Under the pieces are notes generated by a model that was given only the letters and a program-made list of their open reading frames with translations, made no database searches and was not told where the DNA came from. A stretch of DNA of 64,000 nucleotides, taken from contig JAIXZY010000071.1 in assembly GCA_027489355.1 (NCBI GenBank), forward strand, positions 1 to 64,000, given 5' to 3'. Shown in pieces: positions 1 through 11,000 of this stretch (the stretch's first letter is position 1; every line of letters starts with the position of its first letter). Source of the stretch: Paracoccaceae bacterium. Its GTDB lineage: Bacteria; Pseudomonadota; Alphaproteobacteria; Rhodobacterales; Rhodobacteraceae. Both the position numbers and the translations under genes were made by a program.

Positions 1-89
1 CGCTGCACCGCGACCGACAGGATGAAGCCCATCACAGTGCTGGTCAGCGTCTCGAAGAGGGATGCGCCACGTGATTGACCGACCGTCAT
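1..89 (-). CDS. Small DUF7220-like membrane protein (partial)
   Basis: The start ATG is read on the minus strand at 89, preceded by AGGAG about 8 bases upstream, and the frame stays open to the window edge, so the C-terminus is missing. The visible N-terminus begins MTVGQSRGASLFETL and continues into a hydrophobic stretch. That 'QSR..SL.E..T....G' pattern resembles DUF7220, a family of very small membrane proteins common in alphaproteobacterial prophages and islands. Function is unknown. It supports the view that the left edge is inside mobile DNA. Only 29 codons are visible, so the family call is tentative. Confidence 0.5.
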   Translation of the reverse strand, partial: MTVGQSRGASLFETLTSTVMGFILSVAVQ

Positions 90-1987
90 GTTGACATCTC
101 CTGCGGCCGCGCCGCCCTGTCCTGGGCGGCCCAGCGGCGGATGTTCGCGGCCATTGCAGAAGAGCACCGTCACCGGATCAGCTGATCGTCACCGGCACCA
201 TCACCCGAAAGTCCCGGCCCAGCCACGGCCAACGGCACTTCAGGTGCCGGTTCGGCCAAACGGCAGCCACCTGTTATTTTGGCGAAACACCCCGATAACA
301 GGTGCGAACAGGGCCTGTTATCCGGCTTAAATCACCTGTTCTGCGACAAAACAGGAAACTGCTTTTTGGCGGCACAACCCCCTGAATTTGCGCCACTATC
401 TGGCGAACAGGCGCCGACTCTTCGCGATCCAGGCCTGTTTTGTCCTGATAATCGCGAAAAACTCCCTGTTCTGCGCAAACTCCACCTCCGTCCGGGCAGC
501 CGGAGACCGGGCCGCGCAACGGGCCGGAATGGGCAGGAACAGGGGTGGGAAATGTCCCAGAGGTACCGGATGACGGTCGGAAAGGGCCGCTGTTATGGGG
601 GGTTACAGCCCGGCAGAGGCAGTAGAGACCAATAGCGGGGGTGGGTGGCGGTGACTGCAGACGCGTGCGAACTCGTCTCCATTGTTCGGTTGAAATATCT
701 CACGTTTTCCGTTACTTAAGCATCATCGCTTAGTCGTTTCAGCACTCTTTTGGGACAGATTTCTTGCTTCCAGAGGCCCGAAATTGTCGTTATGTGGGAA
801 AGGATTCCCATAAAGCCGGATTGGATTGCACCAAAGCCGGGTAGAAATGGAAGTTTCCGGGATTGGTTTGGCACGAAGCCGGGTTGCGGCTGGCTTTATC
901 CCGGATCGGCTTGCGCCTACATGGGATGCAATTGCGGTTACCTGAGAGCCGATTGTCGTTAGGTGAGAAATCGCGAAGCTGTGGGCGCGATCAGTCTGTC
1001 GGTGGGTTGCGAGCTTCAGGTCACTCCGCCACACCGGTCGAAACTACTTCCCCTTGGGGCAGGAAGCCGATAGTCGGGTAGCGGGCGCGACACGGTGATA
1101 CTCTCACGGCCGTAACACGGTCTTCGGACCGGAGTGCTATGCGGGGTTTCCGGGCAACCGGGTTGTGAGGCCCCGCCGCCCGCGGGATGGTGACCCTGGG
1201 AAGTCGGAGGCCAGGATGCCGCCGCGATCTTCCGATCTCGGTGCTTGCACATGAGGGAACGTCCGCCCCTCCACCATCCCTGCTAATTGATGAATGTCTT
1301 CGTCCGGATTTGGGCAAAAGGGACTGACAACCTTACGAGTTCGCGGCCCTGACCCAAGGAGGCGCCTCTCGTCTGCGGCGCTCCCAAGGTCCAATCCGGT
1401 TGCGTTCTTTCTAACTACCGCGCCAAGAAATCGGCCCTGACCTTCTACTGTGTCCGAAACACAACACCGCCAAATGCGACACAAATGTCGATTTGAATGC
1501 TTTACCTGTTTTTGAAGGGTCCGCATGAGCCTTTAAAGGGGGCCTTAAAAGCCGAACGTCAAAAAGCGCGAGAAAGGTCAATTCGGGCAATTGATCAGAG
1601 CCGAAAATTCTGCATCCAACCGATTGATTCAGTTTGCTAAAGCACCCTCTCGTCGGCACCCTTCTGTTCACTGTGGCGCCCTTTCTCGGGCGAAAGTGAA
1701 GGAGATCACGAAGAAAGCAGTGTGAGAGATTGAAATCTGAGGTCTTCCATCCGCAATGGGCGGATAGGACCCAGAGTGCATCACACGGGTCTGCGACTGT
1801 GACGGATGAACGACCGGCGGCGCGCTGCTTCGCGCGTCTCCGGAGGCCACCTGGGGAGCCGTCCTTTTCGCGCCTGTTAACTTGGGCAAACCCCGGCTGC
1901 AGCGGGATTCCCCCTCCCCCGTTTGGAAGTTCCACACTCGGGTGCCGCCGGCACTCGACCAGATCACAACACCTTGGAGAATCCCAC
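90..1987. other. 1.9 kb region without a convincing gene
   Basis: All open frames here have unnatural composition, no good ribosome site and shadow each other on both strands. The stretch holds the CCTGTT/AACAGG repeat cluster at 268-543. A loosely repeated segment lies near 780-970: 'attgtcgttatgtggga' about 782 and 'attgtcgttaggtgaga' about 952. I see no tRNA or other RNA. It is probably decayed mobile DNA plus the control region of the gene starting at 1988. Confidence 0.5.
268..543. repeat. Cluster of CCTGTT / AACAGG repeats
   Basis: About ten copies of the hexamer CCTGTT or its complement AACAGG lie within 276 bases. They include a perfect 10-bp inverted repeat (CACCTGTTAT at 268-277, ATAACAGGTG at 295-304), a 13-base palindrome AACAGGGCCTGTT at 307-319, and single copies near 335, 350, 406, 434, 464 and 538. 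A second cluster with the same core, TTCCCTGTT, lies at 40,971-41,143 beside the serine recombinase gene. The shared core suggests both belong to the same class of mobile-element end or recombinase-associated region; this is inference. Confidence 0.6.
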
Positions 1988-2902
1988 ATGTCTCAGACTA
2001 AGAAACCCAATACCGATCGCCCTGCCAAGGGTGCTACCGTACCCTATACCGACCATCTGAAGAAGGTCGTCGAATTCGCCAACTCTGAGCGCACCGTGCG
2101 CTCTGGCGGGGTGACAGAGACGCTCAGCAACATGGACATCATGGTGCGCAAACAGTTCGAGGCCGGACTGGCCGGCAAGACACTTGCGCAGCGCGACTAC
2201 ATCGAGCTGGTTCAACGGGCCGAAGTGGCGCGGTGCGAGCACATCAAGGACCAGTGCGAGCGTTGGACCAGGATCAAGAACGCGCACCAAACGATCATCG
2301 ACCAAGCAAAGGCGGCCAAGGCTCCGATCCCTCGCGTGCTACCGCATCCGGACGACATCCTCATCGATTGGTCCAACGGTGTGCGCATTCCGGGTCCCAT
2401 CGACGAAGAAGACTGGAAGCGATTTGATCAGACCGTTCGCATGCGCGACGCACTCTTTGTGCAGCAAGCGATGGAGGACTGCCTGAATGGGGTTCGACTG
2501 GGAGATCGCCCTACCCTCGGTGGGGCTGGGCTCCTTGGGTTCTTCTTCAACGAAACCCTGCCACCGAGCCTGCGAATGTCCGAGCGCGCATGGATAGATC
2601 AAGTGGATCGACTCTCCAGGCTTTCGAAGCGTGATCTCCTCAAACGCTGTCGCTCATCATGGTGGAGCATAGGCGTGCGGGTCGCGCGCGGGAAGCACTT
2701 AGGCTCCGCCGAAAAGCTGAAACCGATGCTCACCGCAATGTATGACCTGGCAAAGGCCTGCCTGAACCAGAAATCAGATCCGCAGGGATACGAGGAAGCA
2801 CTTGAGGATTGCGCTTTCGCGATCAACGAGTTTCGAGCCTCGGCTCCGAAACCGAAGGGAATTGGCGGGTGTGACGCCGATAAGGAGGAGAATGCGGCAT
2901 GA
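1988..2902 (+). CDS. Conserved hypothetical protein paired with ParB-domain methyltransferase
   Basis: 304 residues from ATG 1988, which has TTGGAGA about 10 bases upstream. The frame is open further upstream to 1730, but that extension is compositionally poor and lacks a ribosome site. The protein is soluble, rich in charged helices in the first half, with a conserved-looking central part around 'ILIDWSNGVRIPGPID' and 'LGDRPTLGGAGLLGFFF'. No signal peptide or membrane segment is visible. I do not recognise the domain with certainty. The stop overlaps the start of the downstream methyltransferase by 4 nt (ATGA), so the two are translationally coupled. Similar neighbours of ParB-methyltransferase genes occur in phage/island modules near terminases; no terminase is present here. 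Confidence 0.7.
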   Translation: MSQTKKPNTDRPAKGATVPYTDHLKKVVEFANSERTVRSGGVTETLSNMDIMVRKQFEAGLAGKTLAQRDYIELVQRAEVARCEHIKDQCERWTRIKNAHQTIIDQAKAAKAPIPRVLPHPDDILIDWSNGVRIPGPIDEEDWKRFDQTVRMRDALFVQQAMEDCLNGVRLGDRPTLGGAGLLGFFFNETLPPSLRMSERAWIDQVDRLSRLSKRDLLKRCRSSWWSIGVRVARGKHLGSAEKLKPMLTAMYDLAKACLNQKSDPQGYEEALEDCAFAINEFRASAPKPKGIGGCDADKEENAA

Positions 2903-4188
2903 CCCTCGCCACCCTCCTGCCCCGCGCCCAGTCGCAAATCGAACAGCGCGACCCGAAGTCCTTGAAACCATACGCTGGCAACGCTCGGACGCACTCGCCG
3001 AAGCAAGTGCGGCAGATCGCCGACAGCATCCTTCGGTTTGGCTTCGTGAACCCGGTCTTGATCGACGCAGAGGGCGACGTCATCGCTGGCCATGGCCGTC
3101 TGGCCGCGGCCCTGCTTCTCGGCCTAGCAGAAGTTCCGGTGCTGCCCATCACTCACCTCGCTCCAGCAGAGAAGCGCGCCTACATCCTGGCGGACAACCG
3201 GCTTGCCGAGAAGGCCGGCTGGGACAAGGAGATTCTCGCGATCGAGCTTCAGGCGCTGGTCGATCTGGACTTTGACGTAGAGGTAGTGGGGTTCGAGCTG
3301 GCGGAGATCGATCTGATCCTCGATGAAGATCGTCTCCGGAAATCGAATACCGAGCCAGACGAAGCTGACGAAGTGCCGCCCGTCGCAACTGGATCAGCCA
3401 TCACCCAGCCCGGCGATGTCTGGCGTCTGGGTACCCACCGGCTGATCTGTGGCGATGCTCGGGATCCGAAGGCGCTCGCCAAACTGCTCGGCGACGATGA
3501 GGTCGATCTGATCTTTACCGACCCACCCTATAATGTGGCCATCGACGGTCATGTCGGTGGTTTGGGCAAGGTGAAGCATCGCGAATTTGCCTTTGCTTCT
3601 GGGGAAATGTCCCCCGCAGAGTTCACAACCTTCCTACGCGAGGCCTTAGCACCCGCGGCAGCCCGATGCCGGGAGGGTGCAATCGCGTATGTCTGCATGG
3701 ACTGGCGCCACATGCGGGAGATGCTAGCGGCCGGCGACGCCGTCTTCCACGAGCTGAAGAACCTCTGCGTCTGGAACAAGACCAATGGCGGCATGGGCAG
3801 CTTCTATCGCTCGAAGCATGAATTCGTCTTCGTCTGGAAAGTCCGACCCGGTCGCCACGTGAACAGCTTCGGTCTCGGCGACACTGGACGCTATCGAACA
3901 AATGTCTGGGACTATGCCGGCGTGAATACGTTCAGCGCCTCGCGGGACGAGGACCAGAAGATGCACCCCACTGTCAAACCAGTGGCCCTCGTCGGAGATG
4001 CCATCCGAGATTGCTCAAAGCGCGGTAACGTCATACTGGATATGTTCGGCGGGTCGGGCAGCACGCTCATCGCGGCAGACCAGGCGGGGCGACAGGCGCG
4101 ACTCATCGAATATGATCCGCATTATTGCGACATCATCGTCGCGCGGTGGGAGAAGCTGACAGGGAAGACAGCCGTTCGAGCAGCCTAA
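2899..4188 (+). CDS. ParB N-domain fused to site-specific DNA methyltransferase
   Basis: 429 residues. Residues about 15-135 form a ParB/sulfiredoxin-like domain (core 'VIAGHGRLAAALLLG' near 61). A beta-class amino-methyltransferase follows: catalytic motif IV TDPPYN at 207-212 and the AdoMet-binding motif FGGSGS at 383-388, i.e. catalytic motif before AdoMet motif. Such enzymes methylate adenine N6 or cytosine N4. No restriction endonuclease gene lies nearby, so it is probably an orphan methyltransferase of phage or island origin, which may protect the element or mark its DNA. Start ATG overlaps the upstream stop by 4 nt. The target sequence cannot be read from the protein. Confidence 0.9.
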   Translation: MTLATLLPRAQSQIEQRDPKSLKPYAGNARTHSPKQVRQIADSILRFGFVNPVLIDAEGDVIAGHGRLAAALLLGLAEVPVLPITHLAPAEKRAYILADNRLAEKAGWDKEILAIELQALVDLDFDVEVVGFELAEIDLILDEDRLRKSNTEPDEADEVPPVATGSAITQPGDVWRLGTHRLICGDARDPKALAKLLGDDEVDLIFTDPPYNVAIDGHVGGLGKVKHREFAFASGEMSPAEFTTFLREALAPAAARCREGAIAYVCMDWRHMREMLAAGDAVFHELKNLCVWNKTNGGMGSFYRSKHEFVFVWKVRPGRHVNSFGLGDTGRYRTNVWDYAGVNTFSASRDEDQKMHPTVKPVALVGDAIRDCSKRGNVILDMFGGSGSTLIAADQAGRQARLIEYDPHYCDIIVARWEKLTGKTAVRAA

Positions 4189-4485
4189 AAGTGGAACCGG
4201 ACCAGTGATCTGTTCGATCATATTCTCTAACTGTTCGCTGGCCCGAAGTGGAGAATGAAATTCCTGGATGCACGGGAGCTCCTTCATGGTCTACAACCGT
4301 GATGACGGACGACAGAGCCCAACTCGTGGCAATTTCCCGGCCTCGTCTTGGAGCACTTACGCAGTGGAGCATCTCTGTTCTCTCTAAACTGCTTCTCTTG
4401 ATCAGAAAATGGACAGGAACCTCTATGATTCTCTAGCACGTGGGATAGACTGCGTATGCGAATCCATTTGTGCGGAGAAACAGGA

Positions 4486-5010
4486 ATGGTGCGTTGGATC
4501 TCTTGCGTTGCTTCCGCCGTACTCCTTACTGGTATTATCGCCCAGAGCTCACCAGTCGCGGCACAACATGTAGAGGGTTCCGACCAGCCGACCGCTCTTC
4601 CCACGGAATTACAGGTACTGCAGGACAAAGACATCGGTACCGCCGACTATGAAACCGTTACCCCGCCAACCGAAGAAACACTCGCGACCCCTGAAAGTGA
4701 ACTGGCTGTAACTGCTTACACGACAGAAACTTCAGTTAATACTGGGCAGGTTGGCATACCTGGATCGATCATTCCAGATGTAGTTGGATCAGGAGGTGCA
4801 TTTACACAGAGGATCGACATTTCTATTCCGGGGGGTCGCAATTTACCTCTGGATCTGGCTCTCATTTACAACTCGTCTGACACATCACGCACAGGAGCAG
4901 ACAAGCTTATCGCTTTTGGATGGAGCTTAGAGGGCTTTTCAATTATCGAGCGAAAGTCCTTGGGAGGTGGTGTACAACATTCGACGACGGGCAGGACCTG
5001 TATCTGCTAG
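4486..5010 (+). CDS. SpvB-type Rhs protein, N-terminal fragment (signal peptide), ended by frameshift
   Basis: This frame encodes the start of the large Rhs protein. ATG 4486 has GGAG about 10-13 bases upstream; ATG 4456 in the same frame is less likely. The N-terminus is a clear Sec signal peptide: MVRWISC, a hydrophobic core, then cleavage after 'SPVAA'. Next comes a low-complexity linker rich in Thr/Glu, then the SpvB-family segment with 'GSGGAFTQRIDISIPGGRN' and 'FGWSLEGFSI', which leads naturally into the protein encoded in the next frame. The reading frame is lost near 4971-4980 and the ORF runs to a TAG at 5008-5010. Read as one gene with the ORF below, the ancestral product would be about 2,200 residues. 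Confidence 0.75.
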   Translation: MVRWISCVASAVLLTGIIAQSSPVAAQHVEGSDQPTALPTELQVLQDKDIGTADYETVTPPTEETLATPESELAVTAYTTETSVNTGQVGIPGSIIPDVVGSGGAFTQRIDISIPGGRNLPLDLALIYNSSDTSRTGADKLIAFGWSLEGFSIIERKSLGGGVQHSTTGRTCIC

Positions 5011-8000
5011 ATGGTGAGGAGCTCATGGCTTGCGCGGGAGCGCAGGCATCAAATCCGTGGCAATTGAAGTATCCACTTCGCTACCTGACTGACAAGCCCA
5101 GCGCAAGCTGCTCGGCAGGAGGAAACCTTGCCGCGCGCATCGAGGATTTTCGCAGGATCGCCTACGACGCAGCTACGAATAGCTTCACAGTCACGCGCCC
5201 CGACGGGGTACGTCTCATTTATCATGCCGCTGGAACCCTTGCTGGAGACGCAAGTGCTGTGGGGTCTCCTGAACGGAACTACGCACTAAAATCGCGCTGG
5301 CTTCTAACGAGGATCGAGGATCCTCAGACGACGCCGAACGCTGTTACCTACACTTATTCTTTCACAAACAAGACCAACGGATATGCTCCACGACCCATCC
5401 GAGTCGACTATGCAGGTTACAAAATTGAGTTCACTTATCGCAATTATCCCACTAATGCGATTCCAAAATTTGCGACGGGAATAGCGGTTGACGGGAAGCA
5501 ACTTTACCAGCTGAGATCTATACAAGTTTATGATGGAGCTACTCCAATCCGGGCATATCAGCTTATACAGTCTGTAAGCGCCCTAACCCAGACGCAGTTA
5601 CTAACCTCGGTAACAGAATACGGATCTGACTTCTCGATAGAAGGGGCCGACGTTAGCTCTGGGACCGCGCTGCCTCCACTTGAATTTACCTACTCAGTTG
5701 ATCAGGTTAAGTTCGCTCAGGCTACCTCCGCAAACACGCCAAGTCTTATTGGAAAAGAATTTCATGAGGCTGTAGCGGTTATTGACTCAGACCTTGATGG
5801 CAGTGATGAGCTGGTACTTTTTGCGAGAGATCTGCGAAGATTGGTCAGCAGCGGCGGTGATAGCTCTATCCAGAGCTATCATTCGTTTCAGGCAGGCCGT
5901 TACGCAATTAGTCGAGCTCGAGAGATAGTTACTTTGCCAACGATCAGCCAGTGGTGTGGTCGCACTGATGGCTCAGGTCAGATCAATAACAGCGTTGATA
6001 ATAGTTACGGCATTTCTAGATGGCAGGAGCCGATAGAAATTTCTGAAGTTCGAGATTCGAACACCGCGTATTGCTTTCTTAACGAATTTTCTCATTACAG
6101 CACCGACTCGAATGGATCGCAAACTGATTACAGGCTTTCCTTCCGAAAGGTTGTCGGAACTTTGGCGAATTTGGCCGCAACGCCGCCGGCAAGCCTTCCC
6201 TATCTTTCCAATCGCTATAGCCGCAGGGGAAACTTCGATCTTGATATCGGAATCGAAGTAATTTCTAACGGAAAGTTGTATGATGTAGTGCGTGGAGTCT
6301 TCGTCACAGGGCCACAGGTCTCTGGTCTTCCAGAACAGCTCTCAGGTGCATCTGCAGAGGACTATTTCTTTTCAGACTTTTCCGGAGACGGAGTGGACGA
6401 CTTTGTAGTGGGAACCGGACTAAAACGTCTGGTTGCCGAACTTGGTTATATGGCAGGGTCCCTGCGAGATAGAGGCAGCTTCTTTCAGCACACAATCGCG
6501 TCTATCAAGAACCATCCCTTGGTGACGAATGAGTTGGGCGTGCAGATCAGCGATTTCTTAGGTTATGGCGATGTTGATGGCGACGGCCTGGTTGATATTG
6601 TCTTCCACTCCCACAACGGCGCAAGTTCAGATACAATAGTTGTATTTCGATCATTTGGTAGCAGCTTTGCTCCACCAATTGTCTATACTATTCCCAATCT
6701 CATCGCATCACTTAGGGGTGGAAGTGGCGGTCCTTCATACTTTCCATACTCGAACAATATTGAGAGGACACTCAATCACCGATCCACACTCCGCGATGTG
6801 AATTCGGACGGCCTTATTGATTTAGTAATTCACGATGGCTTTTCTCCGATATCCACTGCTTCAGAAAAGCCTTATACCAGTTTAACGACGTGGGTTCTTA
6901 TCAACAATGGCAGTGCCTTTTCATTGTTTTCGTTCAATTCAAGTTCATCAGGCTTCTTGGGATTGGTCGCCTCGGGAGACTTCGACGGCGATGGCCTAAT
7001 CGATTTCGCTCTTGAAGGAACGAACGTGCAAGCCAGCTATTTTCCAAGCGTTACTTATGAAAACAGCAGCGGTCGAATCCTTTTTGGTAATGGTGGGATC
7101 CCCAACCGGATGATTTCGGTCAAATCAAGTAGCGGGTCTGTGACAACGATAGTGTATGAACCATCGACTGGTTCGGGCCCCAACCAGAAGCCAGGCGTTC
7201 ACCAAGTTGTAAAGTCTATCACGACGGACGACGGTCGCGGTGGGATTTCCACGGTCGATTATAGGTATGCCGGTGGCCGCTACGATTTCATCGCGCGGCG
7301 GACATTGGGTTACAAGACCGTCACGGCTTACCTACCCGCAGTCTCCGGTGAGGCTGAGGGCTCGCAGATTGTCACAACCTATCAGAACGACCACCTGGCC
7401 GAGTATGGTCTCGTCAAATCTCGGGTGGTGATCCAGGGCGGTGTAACGCTGAGCAGAGAGATCTTTGACTACACGATCGAGAAGACGAGCAACGGCCCTT
7501 GGCGCGTGGACCGTACGTCAGAGCGCAAAGCGATCCTCTACGGAAGCTCGCTTGTCGAGACCTCGCTCACCCGCGAGTTCAACGCCTTCGGCCAAGTCGT
7601 TCGCGAGACTAGTCTAGGGTTCACCGCTGACGGTGTGAACCTTGATCCATCCGATGACGTCACAACCACCATGGGATACGTCCCGAACCTGACCGCCTAC
7701 GTCGTTGATCGCCCAAGCTTCCGGCGGGAGGAAGCAGGGGCTGCTCCCACGGCCACGCTTGCTGACGATCTCTCTTATGCGGCGATGAGCTACGACGAGG
7801 CCGCTTCCAATACGGTCGCTCCTACCAATGGTAATGTCACCAAGATCGAGGAATGGACTGGCAGCCCGGCTGCACTCACACTGCGCACCGCCAGGCTTCT
7901 CAGCTATGATGGCTGGGGCAACGTCCTGACCGAGACCGATGCCAAGGCCGCCGCGACGGCAGGCGGACCGACTGTCACCTACGCCTACGACAGCGCAAAA

Positions 8001-11000
8001 CACCTGTTCCGGCTTACCACGACCAACGCCCTTGGCCATGTCGAGACGGTAGCCTGGAACACGCTCTGCCAGACGCCCGCCACGATCACGGACCCTAACT
8101 TGCGGGTGACGACGAAGACCTACGACACCTTCTGCCGCGAGACTCGGACTGACCTGCCCGGCGGGCAGTACCTCATCACCCGCTATGTCTCCTTCGGGAC
8201 GCCTACGCTGCAGCATGTCGAGCGCGAGACGAAGTCCGGCTCGGCCACCGCTGGCCGGGATCTCGCGATCAGCCGCGAGTATTTCGACGGCCTCGGTCGT
8301 ATCTGGGCCAGGACCCAACCCGGCATGACCAGCGCCATGGCCGATGCGATCCTGCAGCTCAGCGCCTATGATGGCCGGGGCAACCTGGCCTGGACCAGCC
8401 TACCATTGCCCTTCTCCAGCCTCAACATCACGCCGAATGCCGCCCAACGCACCAGCTTCACCTACGACGGGCTCGATCGGCCAATCGACACGCTGCTGCC
8501 CGATGGCGCAAAGCGCTCCGCGGGCTACACCACGCACAGCTTCGCACCCTATGGTGTGACGCTGGCCTATCCGACCACGCTCGCCCAGGACGAGCACTGC
8601 TTCGATGCGCCTGACGCGAACACGATCTGCGGCGAGCAGGCCGCGGTCGCCGATGCCGCGGGCCGGATGATCCGCAGCTACCGCCAGGACCTCGCCCAGA
8701 CCGACACCGATGCCGGGGCCACCACACTCCGCACCACCGACTACCGCTACGACCGCAAAGGCAGCCTGATCGGCGTCACCGACCCCGGCGGCATCGCCTT
8801 TGCCTACACTTACGACATCTTCGGCAACCGCCTCACCGCCGACGACCCCGGCCTCGGCTTCTGGACCCTGGCCTATGACGCCAACAACAACCTCCTCACC
8901 CAGACCGACGCCAAGGGCCAGCTTATCAGCTTCGCCTATGACGCCCTGAACCGCGTCACGCTCAAGACCGTAGGCGTCGGCGCCTCCCGGGTTGAGACCC
9001 GCTTCACCTATGACGAACCCCGCGCGGGCTTCTACAACCTCGGCAAGGAGACCACGCAAGAGGTCTGGACCCCAACCGGCACCACCCACAAGGTCGAACG
9101 CGACTGGCACCTGATGGGCGGCCTCGCGGTTGAGCGTCATACGATTGACGGCCGCACCTATGCGCTGGAGACCAGCTTCGCCCCGAACGGCGCAGCCCTG
9201 GACCAGAAGCTTCCCGGCACACCCGGCGCCACCACCACCGCCTGGGTCGGCCCCTTCACCTATGACGCTGCAGGTCGCATCTCCGGCATGGCCGGCTTTG
9301 TCACCAGCATCGCCTACAACGCCTGGGGCCAGCCGACGAGCGCCGCCTACGCCAATGGCGTGGCCGAGGCCTATACCTATGACCCCGCCCGCGGCTGGCT
9401 GACCTCGGTCACCGGCACGCTGCCCGGCGGCGACATGGCCTTCCGCGTGGGCTACGAGCGCTCGGCCACCGGCCGCATCGCCCGGGCCGATACCCAGGCC
9501 CTGGTCGCAGGCCAGCCGACCGATCTCGGCGGCTCCTACGACTATGCCTACGACTATTCCGGGCGGCTTGTTTCGGCGACGAACTGGCGCGGCCTCACCG
9601 CCTTCAACGAGGTCTTCGCCTATGACCGCGCGGGCCGGATCCGGGCCAAGGGCGCAACCCTCGCCATCGCCACGACCTATGCCTATACTAACCCCCTGAA
9701 GCCCGACCACGCGCCTTCCAGCGTCACTACCGGCGGCACGACCACGCCCTTCACCTACGACGCGAACGGCAACATGCTCACCGGCCTTGCCGGAAAGATC
9801 ATGACCTACGATGGCGAGAACCGCCCGCTCTCGGTCACCTGGCTCGGCAAGCGCACCTGTTACGTCTACGGGGGCGACGGCAAGCGCCTGAAGAAGGTCG
9901 AGGGCTTGGCGCCCACGCAGGACTGCACCGCGCTCCCCGCCAACGTGAACGCCACCACCTACTTCGGCGCGGTCGAGGTGCGGAACTGGAAGATCGCCGG
10001 GCAGGAGCAGGTCCTGACCTACCCCCACCCGGCGGTGAAACTCCTGAACGGCACCACCCCCACCGCCGCCACCTACCTCCACCGCGACGGCCTCTCCTCC
10101 GTCCGCGCCATCACCAACGCCGCCGGGGCGAAGATCGAGGCCGCACTCTACAAGCCTTTCGGTGAGCAGTCCGAATGGCTCCTCCCCGGCAACGCCGCGC
10201 CCGAGACTAGAGGCTGGATTGGCGAACGTTACGACGCCGATGCGGGGCTCCAGTACCTGAACGCGAGGTACTACGACCCGGAGCTGAGCCTGTTCCTGCA
10301 GCCGGATTGGTTCGAGGTCACGAAGAAGGGCGTGGGGACGAACAGGTTCAGCTACAGCTTCAACGATCCGGTCAACAAGATCGATCCGGGGGGGAACTGC
10401 GGAACAGCGGACAATTGTGAGGGAAAATGGAAAGACGACAAGGATAGCACAGACGAACATCAAGATCCCGAGGGCATTCAAGACAAGTTCAACTATGGTG
10501 ATGGTTCTCCATATGAACTTGACGCTGAAACTTGGGGCTTAGACACCTCAATGGACATTGGGACCCAGCTTGAAGCATCGGTACGCAACCCTGAAGGCCG
10601 AATGGCGAAGTACTATGCAGAAGCCAAGAAGACTGGCAAGCCAGTTGATTTTGAATTTAACAACATGGGCTTCAACATGAATCCTAATGATGCAATTTCA
10701 CGAAGAGAGTGGCCCATCGGGCGATACAGTGCGAATATAAAGGGGACTATAAACGTGAACCCTGACGGGTCCTTTTCGATATCAGGATCGGCAGTAATTA
10801 ACTCAGATAAGTATAGCTGGAAGCCAGACACTACTGGGCTAACGCACAAACTTGGAATTAAAGTCCTCGGACAAAATTCGAACGGCCCCGCTCGAGGTGA
10901 TATGTATGTTACTAACGCCCTTTCAGCCTATGCTTTCCGAAACAACCCAGACCCCGGAGTGAAGTTCGATGGCTCAGCAATCGTTACTGGCTATGCGCTG

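Noticed and set aside
268-543. Possible CRISPR array or iteron origin
   Set aside because: Repeat units are only 6-10 bases, irregularly spaced and in both orientations; there are no uniform spacers, and no rep or cas gene is near.
1411-1989. 192-codon minus-strand frame in the left gap
   Set aside because: No ribosome site, unnatural residue mix, and it overlaps the promoter region of the 1988 gene.
4971-4980. Programmed ribosomal frameshift in the Rhs gene
   Set aside because: No slippery heptamer, no internal Shine-Dalgarno at the right distance and no stem-loop seen; a one-base deletion is simpler.
8400-10481. 693-codon open frame on the minus strand
   Set aside because: It is the exact shadow of the GC-rich Rhs body; composition is Gly/Val/Ala/Arg-rich with no domain, and the plus strand carries clear Rhs repeats.
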